64,000 bases of DNA from Selaginella moellendorffii (lineage: Eukaryota; Streptophyta; Lycopodiopsida; Selaginellales; Selaginellaceae): contig NW_003314283.1 in assembly GCF_000143415.4 (NCBI RefSeq), forward strand, positions 670,822 through 734,821. The letters run 5' to 3'. The notes below the pieces were generated by a model. It was not told the origin of the DNA. It was given only the letters and a program-made list of their open reading frames with translations, and did not search any database. Below, in pieces: positions 1 to 9,588 of the stretch. The translations under genes and the position numbers were made by a program. The first letter of the stretch is position 1, and each line of letters opens with the position of its first letter.

Positions 1-345
1 GGGTGGGGCGCTGCATCACTGATGCAGAGGAGGACGCAGAAACTAACTCCTTCAATGTAACTGTGGAGTGGTTCAAGCCAAGTTCTGGATATACGAAGGA
101 TTGCCTAGAAAAGAGATGGGTGCTGAATCCAAGGGATCCCAGCATGAGCATATCAGTGGATAATGTTGTGTATGGTTGGATGCGGAAGCAGAGTGCCACC
201 ATCACCTTGCCAGACCATGCAAGAGATGCAGCAAGAGCATTCATAACCCGGGTTCAAGGTGAGATTCATTAATATTCCTTTATTAAGTTTCTAATGTATT
301 TTATTTCAAGATGAACAGTCCGAATCTGAATCAGAGGAGGCGTGA
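1..345 (+). CDS. 3' end of an unrecognised gene, cut by the window edge
   Basis: Two terminal exons are visible: up to 258, then 311-345, joined across a GT-AG intron of 52 bp. The open frame ends in a very acidic tail (DEQSESESEEA, then TGA at 343-345). Upstream is a compact region with WFKPSSGY, EKRWVLNPRDP and YGWMRKQSATITL. I do not recognise the family. It could be a transposon-encoded protein, because the last exon is followed by a diverged copy of itself (about 437-520) and by repeat-rich DNA. The 5' part lies outside the window, so length and start are unknown. Confidence 0.4.
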
Positions 346-1682
346 TGGCATGTGGCCTTACGCCATTCCTAGGTGAGATGTTACAAATAACAAGTATAAA
401 TTCTTAGTTGTTCTAGCAAATCTTACTTAAAGTTTAAGGTGAACAAGCCGAATATGAATTCATCGGATTGTTATAACAAATTGCGAGGTGATGGCATGAG
501 GCGATACGCCATTTGAGAGTGGTAGCCATTCCTATATGAGGTGAGTGAAATATTTATTAGAAATACCTCATTCAATTGTGCACTTCTAAGTCTTGGTCCA
601 CTCAGTACTGTTTGCATGTTTTTATTTTAATTCTTTCTCTAAAATGTTATTTAGCATGTGGCTTCATGCCATTGCTCTCCACAATCATGCATTGAATTTT
701 TCTATCCTTGCATAATACTTCTCCATATATATAGCATGTGCGCACATGTGATATGGTTCATTAGGCCTGATATAGTGTGTGAGGTAAAACAAAGATGATG
801 TGACATATGCATTTACCAATCACACGTGCATAAATCTAATAATATGGCGTATGGCCCATATTAATGGCACATAAACCCATATTGTGGGCTTACATGCTTT
901 ATGTACCATCATTCCCTTGCAGCGTGTGTGTTGGTTTCCTTTTATAATACAACGAACTCCATATTTTAGGGTGAAGAGCGTTCTCATGGCAAGCACAAAA
1001 TCTGTAAGTGAGGCAGAAAAGGAGACGGAGAAGGAGATAGGTGAAGATGTAGAATATATAAGTCTTCCAAACTCCCCGTACTATACTCCAGGTGATCATT
1101 TTTCTGAACAAACGGCAACATTAACAACTATCGAGAACGCCCCAGTAACGTCAGAGACAACAATCCAAAGCAAAACAACTGACCCGGAGAAGGATGATAG
1201 TACCGCTGAGAGTACCAAAAAGGAGGTGTCCACTAGCGCTTAGGCTTATAATGGCGTGTGCCCTCATGCCATTTACTTGATCACCAAATACCTTTTTCCC
1301 TTTGCACTAGTATATCTTAATACCAGTCTGAGAAATAGAATGGCATATGCCCTCAGGCCTTTTACTAAATCACCTTTGAAAGAAATGCAAGCCTCTATGT
1401 CGTAAAAAAAAGGTACTAGAGAAATTCTTTAATAATATGAATGTTATTTAGTTTCATGAAAATACACTAAGGGTCAAATGAGTTAAATGACTTCTCCAGA
1501 CTAACAATGCCTCTTGCTACACCTTCACAATTAGATTCATTAGAAAAAGATAACATTGAATAATATCTAAATGTTCTCACCATTAAGTTATATGTCTGGC
1601 TAATAGGAATGACGTTCATCTTGGAAAGCTCACCACACGCTCAATGAACAAACAAATAGTGTGTGCGCGCATGCCATCGCTC
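343..1682. repeat. Dispersed ~22-bp imperfect inverted motif (ATGGC...GCCAT)
   Basis: An imperfect palindrome of the form ATGGCATGTGGC..TTACGCCAT recurs near 343, 490, 655, 844, 1251, 1340 and 1660. The centre varies but the half-sites are conserved. A perfect 14-bp palindrome, CATGTGCGCACATG, sits at 735-748. The first two copies lie in the same context, just downstream of a conserved GAACA(G/A)(T/G)CCGAAT(C/A)TGAA string; that string recurs on the opposite strand at about 1691-1713. The spacing is irregular, so this is neither a satellite nor a CRISPR array. Confidence 0.5.
987..1243 (+). CDS. Possible small acidic, Ser/Thr-rich ORF
   Basis: An ATG at 987 opens 85 codons rich in Ser, Thr, Glu and Lys, with no predicted domain. 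The reading frame continues upstream to 884 without a convincing start. Composition resembles a disordered tail rather than a folded protein. It sits inside the inverted-motif region, and no splice partner was found. It may be part of a transposon gene or chance; confidence is low. Confidence 0.2.
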
Positions 1683-1903
1683 TTCTTTAGCTTCAGATTC
1701 GGCTTGTTCACCTTGACAATGAGATTTATTATACAACCAGATGGACACAGTCTGGACATAAAGTCACCGCGCTAGTCACCATGCCCCAGATATATCTAGC
1801 CCCTGGACAAAAAACATATAATTTCACGTCATTTTCAAATACTTGAAAATTTGTACCTAGTCCCATTTTACTGAATAAATCCCACTTTAACGAAATAGAG
1901 CTT

Positions 1904-1998
1904 AATACCGACCTCCTGCCATCGTGGCAGTAAGGTAAGAGTGTCCGTAAGGACTGGTCGACAGGTAACTTTCGATACCCGAAGTCACATGCACGACA
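1904..1998. repeat. 95-bp direct repeat, left copy (LTR edge)
   Basis: This is nearly identical to 8637-8731 and in the same orientation. It ends in CA and is followed by a C-run that reads as a polypurine tract on the minus strand. This is what the start of a 3' LTR of a minus-strand element should look like. Sequence left of 1904 does not match sequence left of 8637. Confidence 0.7.
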
Positions 1999-2259
1999 CT
2001 CTCCCCCCCTAGGGAAGATCGACGTCCTCGTCGATATGAGACACAAAATCCCTAGGCCCCAAAGTGGAGCCGGAAAGGGTGCCACGTGGTAGTGGCCGAA
2101 GCGAAAGCCAAACGAGCATAACACGTTTGGACTAAAAGCTCCGACTTGGAAGGTCGAAAGCGGGAGTGGAACTCCCAACAAAGTGCTCGAGGAGCAAGCA
2201 CGAGACAACCAATAAGAAAGGCTCCAAAAAGGGACCCAAAAAGGACCAACACATGACAC

Positions 2260-2394
2260 ATGGAAGTGTCCGAGATGGAGTCCGAGGCGGACCCGAGTTG
2301 GAGTCCGAGATAGACCCGAGATGGAGTCCGAGATGGACTGAGACGGAGTCCGAGATGGACCCGAGATGGAGTCTGAGGTCGAGACCGAGACCGG

Positions 2395-2429
<35 letters not shown>

Positions 2430-2505
2430 GGACCGAGACCGAGACAAGGGCCAAGGCCGAGACCGAGCCCGAGTCCAAGTCCAAGTCCGAATTCGAGTCT
2501 GAGAG
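2260..2505. repeat. GAGACC-type hexamer minisatellite
   Basis: A hexamer/dodecamer array built on CCGAGA, GAGTCC and GAGACC units. The purest stretch, (GAGACC)n, is near 2380-2450. Because the unit length is a multiple of three, several frames stay open on both strands and give spurious RSRSRS, VSVSVS, LGLGLG and ETETET proteins. I regard none of these as a gene. It lies inside the LTR-like element. Confidence 0.8.
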
Positions 2506-3600
2506 GGTGAAAGCCCAAAGCGTTCGTCTCCCAGACCCTGGGGGGTTTGGTGAGCTCCAAAAGTATAGTAAGGGGGAGGACTACAGTGGAGCCAATTTGG
2601 CCAGGAAAGGCCAGTTTGGCCCAGGAAGGCCGGACCCAGTGTTGGGTGATGAGCTGCCCACTGGGAAGTCCAAGACTAGAGTGAACACAGACCAACAAGC
2701 GGGGTAGCTTGGTGAAGTGTTCAAGAGCCGGCTCTAGTTCCCCCGGGAGATCGTCTGGCCGATGCTCCCAATCCAAGTGTGGGTGGCACTACCTACTTGG
2801 ATACCTGGTGTGGCTCAACGGAACCTCGCTCTAAGCCCATGGCTAGAGCACCCAAAGGCAGAAGGCAAGGAGAGTACCCATGAGGCCCACGTAGGGCCAC
2901 GGTGTTCCGAAATGTTGTCCCAAAGGCCCAGACTGTGGAAAGGAGGAGGAGTAATCCTCTAGTGTAGTGACCAAGGATACAGTCGAGTGGTGAGGAAGTC
3001 CCAGAGGACCATGGGACTTAGTGGTCGGGCCTGTGGGCCTCGATCTAGTGGCAGTGTTGGCAAACACGGCCATGGGTAGAAAGGGACTTGGTGAAGACCG
3101 GAAAAGGGATATTGGGGAAGGCTATTCCCCATGTCTGTGGGCATCCTAAGGATGCTAAGGAGTGGATCTGGAATGATCACTCATGGATGGATGGCTCAGT
3201 CCTTGAGAGATTGGACTGTGATGCAGGTGGTGTTAGTCCACCGGTGTGACCAAGGTAAAGGGGCATGGCCTTAGCGTAACGGGCTGAGATGTCAGTGGTG
3301 CCTTGGGGTGTCGGTCATGGGATCGGACACGTGGAGCACTTGGATCAAGTGTATAGGTTGAGTGGCGGGGATGCCATTCTCAGGGCTAGCAAGCCCAAGT
3401 CTGAAATAGGACTTATGGAGGTTGTGAGTGAGACTCCTCCAAGTGGTCGGAGGTGTGGTTAAGTGACTAAAGTAAAATGGAAAATTTAGTCGCTTACAGT
3501 CGATGCATACTCGAGTCTAGAATACCGCCAAGGAAACAACTCTAGAAAAAGTTCACGGTATTCACACTATGTGAAAAATGCACCAACTTAAATGAGTTAG
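2506..3600. other. G-rich non-coding stretch of the LTR-like element
   Basis: No gene is seen. The first 75 bp (2506-2580) are homologous, in inverted orientation, to 8108-8185. They share a 17-bp identical core at 2506-2522 and 8164-8180, plus CCAAA(A/T)GTATAGTA. The plus strand is markedly G-rich, in contrast to the A/C-rich DNA from about 3900 on. Short open frames here have no recognisable motifs. Confidence 0.45.
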
Positions 3601-3872
3601 GGGGCAACCTCTTTGTCTAACGCGGATGCGCTACCAGCTCAGACACCTTCCGGCCGTCACCGACAAAGAAATGACCAACGGAGTCAGCCACCCTTGCTGC
3701 TCTGGGAGTCACCCAGCTTACAAAAGTGTGATATGCCCTGCCCGCAGAGACATAGAGAGAGAAGCCAGAGGCCCCAACCCTCCTGAGCAAAAAAACCAAA
3801 CCCGTCGGTAAGGTTTAGATAGACTACTGTAAACAGGCAGTTAGAGTTGTTTACACGATCACGCCCTTTCAT

Positions 3873-6800
3873 GGAATAAGGAACATCGACAGAGAGGCGA
3901 GTGATGTGACCAGTCGACAGTAGCTACCCCATGACTAGAGATTTCAACATGCACACGAAGTGCCGAAGCCATTCTGCCTATACTGGCCCAAACTCAAAGA
4001 TCAATAGATGGACAATATCAAAGTCATAAACAATGATATCTTAGAAACTTAATTATCAGTGAATATATCTTAGATTAGAACACAAAAGTATTCCAAGCAA
4101 GTTATCACCCGATAAACCAGTATAAGAGTGTAGGAACCACCAAGATCATCATAAGTGGTAAATATAGAATTCACCATCAAACAAAATTCAATAGCAAGTA
4201 TATCATCAAGTAAACTCAATGATAAAGTTTAACTATTAAAGATTGTAGATAGAATGCCAAACAACTTACGAAAGATAATCCAAAGAACACAAAGTATCAT
4301 TGACTGACAAGCAAAATGCTCGCGAATGTATTACCCAAAGGAAAGAACATCCAAATCTATCAAAACTAACTCAAGCAACAATCAACAAAAGAGAATGAAT
4401 GCGGTAAGACCAACAAACACTCATTCCTGCCAACTATCACAAAAGCCAATCTGAATAGATCCCAGCCAACAATACCAAGGAACTCAAGTTGCCTAAACAA
4501 GTGTCAGCAACATCCTACTGATGTTTCAAACCCAAGAGACCAATCCAGAGCAAACCACAAAGAACATGTGGTATTGCGAAAAGCCAAAAGCTATCAAAGA
4601 GAATAACTAGCCATCATGAAAGATCATCAATTATCCCATCAAAAAGATATGCCAAATCATCATCAAGTAAGAATTTACTATTCCGAAGAATAACAAATAA
4701 TTCCAGACCAACAATAATCAAGCAAAACGTTTTGACAAGGATAATCAATTCCTAGATGATAGTCAATCATCACCAATGATTGCCAGATGCAAAAGCCAAC
4801 TTCAATATTGAAGCTAATGAGCCATAATGCCTTCCCCAACAACTTCTAACAAATGGACCACAAGCATGAAAACTCAAGGAACCAAAAGCTCGAAGAAGTC
4901 TATAGCCAAGTCTTTCCTAACAATGATCACAAGTCTCGCATGAACTAACTTCAATGCTAAGAAGAAATCATGATGCAACATCCGGTAAAGCAAACCTATC
5001 ACTGCTAAATCATCATCAAGTGAAACAAATGTTAACAGTCCTTGACAAAGTCTACAAGCAATCACTAGTTGCAAAACAACCAACAATCACTTATCTTGTC
5101 TTTTAAAAGACCCAAACATTAACTCATGCCATTGAGTTACACACTTGTCCAACATGAACGTAATACCCCAAATATGAGATAAAAGTTCATAGACAAGCAC
5201 AAACCAAATGACCACTCAAATCCAACTCAACCACAATAAGCTCACCAAAGCATTTAGCTAATAGCTCTGAGCATGCCTTGAAGAGGCTAGCTATGCATGA
5301 TCAACACTCAGTTGAAACTAAAGTGAAGACCATGAGATGGATCCATATCGGTACACAACCTCCACTTAAACAAAGCTATAGTATGGGTACTAACATCTCA
5401 ACTACAAACAACTAAGTTGGACATCACCATCCTCAGCCAAGGCGCAGGGCCACCAAGACCAAGTCAAGATTAGTGAGAGCTCACTACTCTCATAGAGTCT
5501 AATGAAATGCAAAGTGCAACCTGCTACCAAGCATAACGCTACAAAAAAAAGGCACAAGGGTCACCTTTCTAGAAAAGTGCAACGGCCACTTTTCTACACT
5601 AACTCTAGACTCTATCCAACTCAATTGCCTTAGCCCCAAAAGTTAGCATCCCTTTTGGGCTGCATCATATAAACTATCTACTAAGGTGTAAGCCAACCAA
5701 AGTTAACTCCAACCCCTTCACTAGTTTGTACTGGCTTACGAAAACGGAATGGTTTTCGAGCAAAGTGACCAACAGATCAGCCATTGGAAAAGTCTAAGAA
5801 AATTTGTGGAAAATTTTCCAATCCTAGAGAAAGAATGACTCTCAGTCTAGGAATGCAAACTTTCAAGACTCAACCAACTTCCTCCTACTAACAGGCTTCA
5901 CATAGGTTCACCTCAACACAAATTCTCATGACCTATAGTATGCTTAAGCCTTGAATATCTTTTTGCCCATTTTTTCGACATCCAACACCGACATCCGTAA
6001 AAATGCAAATGGAACATCCAAGGCTTGATCACGAAGACCACATCTTCGGATATCCACATTGCACTAACACTCTTCTTCAACCACCTTCAAGATCCAATGT
6101 GAAGCCCAAACACTAACAAGAAAAATGACATAGAAAATCAAGCTTTAAGGAAAATTCCTCATCACTCGAAATAACAATACCACTTCCACTAACACAAGTG
6201 CTAGTGATGTCAATGCCCCAACTACACTTCTCCATCCAACAATCTACTCCAAGTGTTAACGGATCAACTAATGAGCTATAGCAACTAAATGCTACAACCC
6301 TTTTCCAACACCTTAGTGGGCAAACTCAAGGAAACAAGGAACCAACTTAAGCTTAGCATAATGGACCACCAACGAGAATCCAATCAAAGCTACTACAATG
6401 CTACTTTATGCAAGTAGACTAGCTTCACCATTAACCACTTTGGGGTTGATCATCGCTTAACTAAGCAACTTCATAAACACATTGCTCATTATCACATGGA
6501 TATGATATAGAAATCATAATGACTTGATCATCAATTGAGCAACACCACAAGCGATGTTTATGTCATTACTTTAAAGGTTTATGTGAGTATCAAGTGCAAA
6601 CTCGATTCGACAAAATGCTACATAAATGCCACACTCCACCGATAGAGATTTACAACACCTAACACCACTAACTTTTGTTCACAACACAGACAAACTTATG
6701 CCACTCTCTTTCCGACCAAACTCAAAACTTAACCCAACACCAAGCTACTCAAGGAGCAATAGCTAGGTTCCCCGGAAAAGAATTGAGCATTGTAACCCAA

Positions 6801-7578
6801 GTCTTCCAATAGTGAGCCTAGACACAATGGTTTAGTGTTTCACCGCTATCCATCCTATAACTCACCACTTGTAAGACCATCATCTCCAACATGCATCAAG
6901 ATAGGGACTCTTGATTGCATGATGTGAACATGAGCAATGAGTCACCCCTCGTTGCAAATCATCTCTCCAAGAAGAGAAGATGATTTACGTGTTTGATCCT
7001 TCGTCCCCGACGACTCTCTTTTCAGTCTTATCTTTTGACTACACCTCAAGCTTGCTTTCGCACTGCCTTCAGTCCAATCCAAGAAAAGTTTATGAGAGAG
7101 CACAGCAATGATTACTTGAACCAATAGACTAATCCCTACAGTCTTGACTGATCCACTTGTAACCATGCCTAAGAAGGATCCACTAGTGCCGTGCTAAACA
7201 GTTACGAACCAGCCTATTTGCCACTCATAGCAAACCTAGGGAAGGTTTGCTTTCACTCACGGTACATGGAACAACTCATGGAACCACCGATAGGCTAACA
7301 TTAATCCTGCCAACTCAAAGTGTAACCTCAAGTTGCTAATGCGCCTCACTCATGAGCCCAAGCTCAAACTCGTGCTAACGGAGCATCTCAAATCCATCCT
7401 ATGAGCCCAAGAGCAAGCTCACATTGTTAGGTACAAAAGGTAACCAAAACCATACCCAAGGAACAAATATGAACCCTTTGCACCAAACGTGTACCCACTC
7501 GGATCATCGTTTTCATCTTTGCGTATGCAACGAGACTAGTTGCCCAATCTCATTGTATAGTACTCGCTGAGACTCACT
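3873..7578. other. 3.7-kb A/C-rich gene-less interior of the LTR-like element
   Basis: The plus strand is strongly enriched in A and C (runs of CAA, AACC and ATCAC), and no open frame exceeds about 75 codons. I see no reverse transcriptase, integrase or protease motif on either strand. The uniform strand skew over kilobases fits a single transcribed non-coding domain. Individual short frames are treated as chance. Confidence 0.5.
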
Positions 7579-7590
7579 CTCTGATACCAA
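7579..7590 (-). other. Primer binding site (tRNA-iMet type)
   Basis: The plus strand reads CTCTGATACCA. The minus strand therefore carries TGGTATCAGAG, complementary to the 3' end of plant initiator methionine tRNA, the usual primer of plant LTR retrotransposons. It lies two bases from the LTR edge at 7592, the standard position. Confidence 0.7.
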
Positions 7591-7617
7591 ATGTAGCGCA
7601 CGTGGTTTTGACCCTTT

Positions 7618-7642
7618 ATCCTATGGTGATTTACCATAGGAT
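7618..7642. promoter_or_regulatory. Perfect hairpin (10-bp stem, 5-nt loop)
   Basis: ATCCTATGGT and ACCATAGGAT pair perfectly around a GATTT loop. It lies in the U5 end of the LTR, where an RNA stem near the primer site could matter for reverse transcription. That role is inferred. Confidence 0.5.
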
Positions 7643-7677
7643 AACACCACGAAGCGGAACCTAAACCCTCTTTGTGC

Positions 7678-7711
7678 CACGTGACAGATGCCACGTGTCA
7701 CATGCCACGTG
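7678..7711. promoter_or_regulatory. Three G-boxes at exact 14-bp spacing
   Basis: CACGTG occurs at 7678, 7692 and 7706, each preceded by GC. A fourth copy lies at 7599-7604. CACGTG is the core bound by plant bZIP and bHLH factors. Regular spacing on one DNA face-and-a-half suggests an amplified regulatory unit within the LTR. Confidence 0.55.
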
Positions 7712-8731
7712 TCCATAAGAACCCGAGGTTCAGGGCCTTGGGCCACTGAATAAAGGAACGGTGCCAAACTCCCAAGCATAGAGCCAAGGAGTGATGGAAC
7801 CGAACCACGGAGCAACTCCCAAGCATAAAGCCCAAGGAGCGAAGGGACAGGAGCCCGGAGCGACTTAGAACAGTCCTAGAGTAACCAGCATCCCAATGCC
7901 AGGACCAACATGCAAAACGGAGCCAAATGGAGTCTGGCGCTATTTCGGCATACCGGTGGCCTAACGCGAGGACATGGGTACTCCACCAACTAGCATGGAA
8001 TGGAGCTTGGGCTTAGACCCAAACCGGACGCAAAACAAGGACAGGCATGCAAGCGGGAGCTAGACTATGCCTCAGGTTGGTCGGCCATGCCCGACCTACC
8101 CACTATCCCTACTATACATTTGGAACCCCCCACAGCCCCCCGCCCCCCCCCTTGAGGAACACACGCTTTGGGCTTTCACCCCAAGCCTCCCTTAGTATCA
8201 GGAGTTAGTCTCTGGGACAAGCTCAAAACTTACTAAATATGGAATGTCCTTAGATTGTGAATTTGGACACGGGACGAACACCATTGTGTTCAGGACAATC
8301 TCTACATTCCGTAGATATACCAAATAAGCAAATCTAGACACTTTCCATAAATAGCATTTGGGACCGAAATTAGAATAACACAAAGGGCATGATAGCGAGG
8401 GTGTTTGGCAGACACGGTAAGCTATCATGTAGCAATATTGAGGGACCAATCTCAATACGCGAGGGTTCTTGTCAAGCCAGTGCAAGACAGAGCAAAAGAG
8501 AACTAAAAAGCCAGGCCAAGTATACTTGGCTGAATAGACACTTAGGAATTCCGTCCTTGTGCTCATCCGGCCAAGTACAGATGCAAAATCCAATTTACTA
8601 ACACTTAAACAAGAGGGGCTGATAAAAGGAACCAGCAATACCGACCTCCTGCCATCGTGGCAGTAAGGTAAGAGTGTCCGTAAGGACTGGTCGACAGGTA
8701 ACTTTTGATACCCGAAATCACATGCGCGACA

Positions 8732-9348
8732 TGCAGCCACTTGACAGCCTTACGTCAACTCGAAACACCTAGTTCCTACAAACGGAATTGATCCCGAGCA
8801 TGTGCTGAAACAAAAATCCCTCACCAGGCCCAGCAGCAAGGGATTCCTCGAGAGAATCCGGGGATGAAGAGGGAGTGTCCTTGATAATTGCTTTCCTGTA
8901 GGCCAAAGAGCTCGTGAGGCAGTGGAGAACAGGGATCAAAGCTTTGCTGAGTTGAAGATGAGCCAATTTGCCTCTCACAGTCTTGAGTTGATCCCGAGAG
9001 GAGCCTGGATTGTGTGCCCAACCACCATTCTACTCACCCCTGTTACTTACCACGCACAGGCTCTCACGGGAATGCCCACACAACCATGTCCGACCAGAGC
9101 AGCCATGGAGCCCTAGGAGTGCATGGCATAACACCTGTCACCACGCCCTCTTCCCTTCCTGGCCACGCGTGCATCCCGCCCATTGGCCACCACAACATTG
9201 AGCCGATATTCCTACTAACCATGGCCACCGGCCCTGGCCTGAGCCTGGGCTAACCTCCCCTTGCCGAGAACCATGGCTTCTGAGGCTGCCCTGGGCCTGG
9301 GATCGGACGGCTGCGGGGGTGTGGGTTCTTCATTCTTATTATTATAGA
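8732..9348. other. Spacer between LTR element and Helitron
   Basis: No gene is recognised. GC-rich text around 9010-9320 opens several overlapping frames without motifs. It is the flank into which the Helitron inserted; position 9348 supplies the host A on the plus strand. Confidence 0.4.
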
Positions 9349-9375
9349 CTAGTATTTGCCCAGCCAGTGCTGGGT
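9349..9375 (-). terminator. Helitron 3' terminal hairpin and CTAG end
   Basis: On the plus strand CCCAGC at 9359-9364 and GCTGGG at 9369-9374 pair around a CAGT loop. CTAG at 9349-9352 is six bases away. In the transposon's own orientation this is hairpin then CTRR, the signal that stops rolling-circle strand transfer. Confidence 0.8.
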
Positions 9376-9588
9376 AGTTGGCAAAGCCTCTCAAACTCAC
9401 CAATATCTTTGTGACAAAATTTGCTCACATTTCACAATTTCCTTGTGAGATGATTCCTCCATCTCTAGCACTAGTCCATTGCTATCCATTGGGCCATAGA
9501 GAAAGTTAAAACATAAACAAAGTTTATTATAGTTTGTTTTTATGTTTTAAGGTGTAGTAGGATAGGAGTTAGTTAATATAAAGCTTCT

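Larger units (their letters stand above)
1904..8731 (-). mobile_element. Non-coding LTR-retrotransposon-like element (LARD-like), minus strand
   Basis: On the minus strand the element has a primer-binding-site-like TGGTATCAGAG at about 7579-7589, two bases inside a boundary ending ...GCGCTACA. Near the other end is a purine tract (rc of 1999-2010) followed immediately by TG. The outer 95 bp at 8637-8731 recur at 1904-1998 with only about four transitions. No gag or pol frame is visible, as in large retrotransposon derivatives (LARDs). The two putative LTRs diverge completely beyond the shared 95 bp. The whole may therefore be a mosaic of two related elements rather than one insertion. Confidence 0.5.
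7592..8731 (-). repeat. 5' long terminal repeat (1,140 bp) of the minus-strand element
   Basis: On the plus strand it begins TGTAGCGCAC, next to the primer site, and ends GCGCGACA at 8731, giving TG...CA termini in both readings. It contains a 10-bp-stem hairpin at 7618-7642, three G-box motifs at 7678-7711 and C-runs at about 8125-8152 that could form quadruplexes on the minus strand. The outer 95 bp match the left copy; the rest has no full-length partner in the window. Confidence 0.5.

Noticed and set aside
343-1682. CRISPR-like array
   Set aside because: Repeats are imperfect palindromes at irregular spacing in plant nuclear DNA; no array structure.
1729-2776. Long overlapping frames of 100-250 codons on both strands
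   Set aside because: They are produced by the hexamer array and shared LTR tip; no domain, no consistent start, and mutually overlapping.
3605-3655. tRNA-like text on the minus strand (GAGCTGGTAGCGCATCCG)
   Set aside because: It resembles an A-box and D-arm, but no anticodon stem, B-box or acceptor stem can be formed.
8120-8155. Long C-runs as a functional G-quadruplex
   Set aside because: The minus strand could fold, but the homologous segment at 2506-2580 has only one such run, so there is no sign of conservation.
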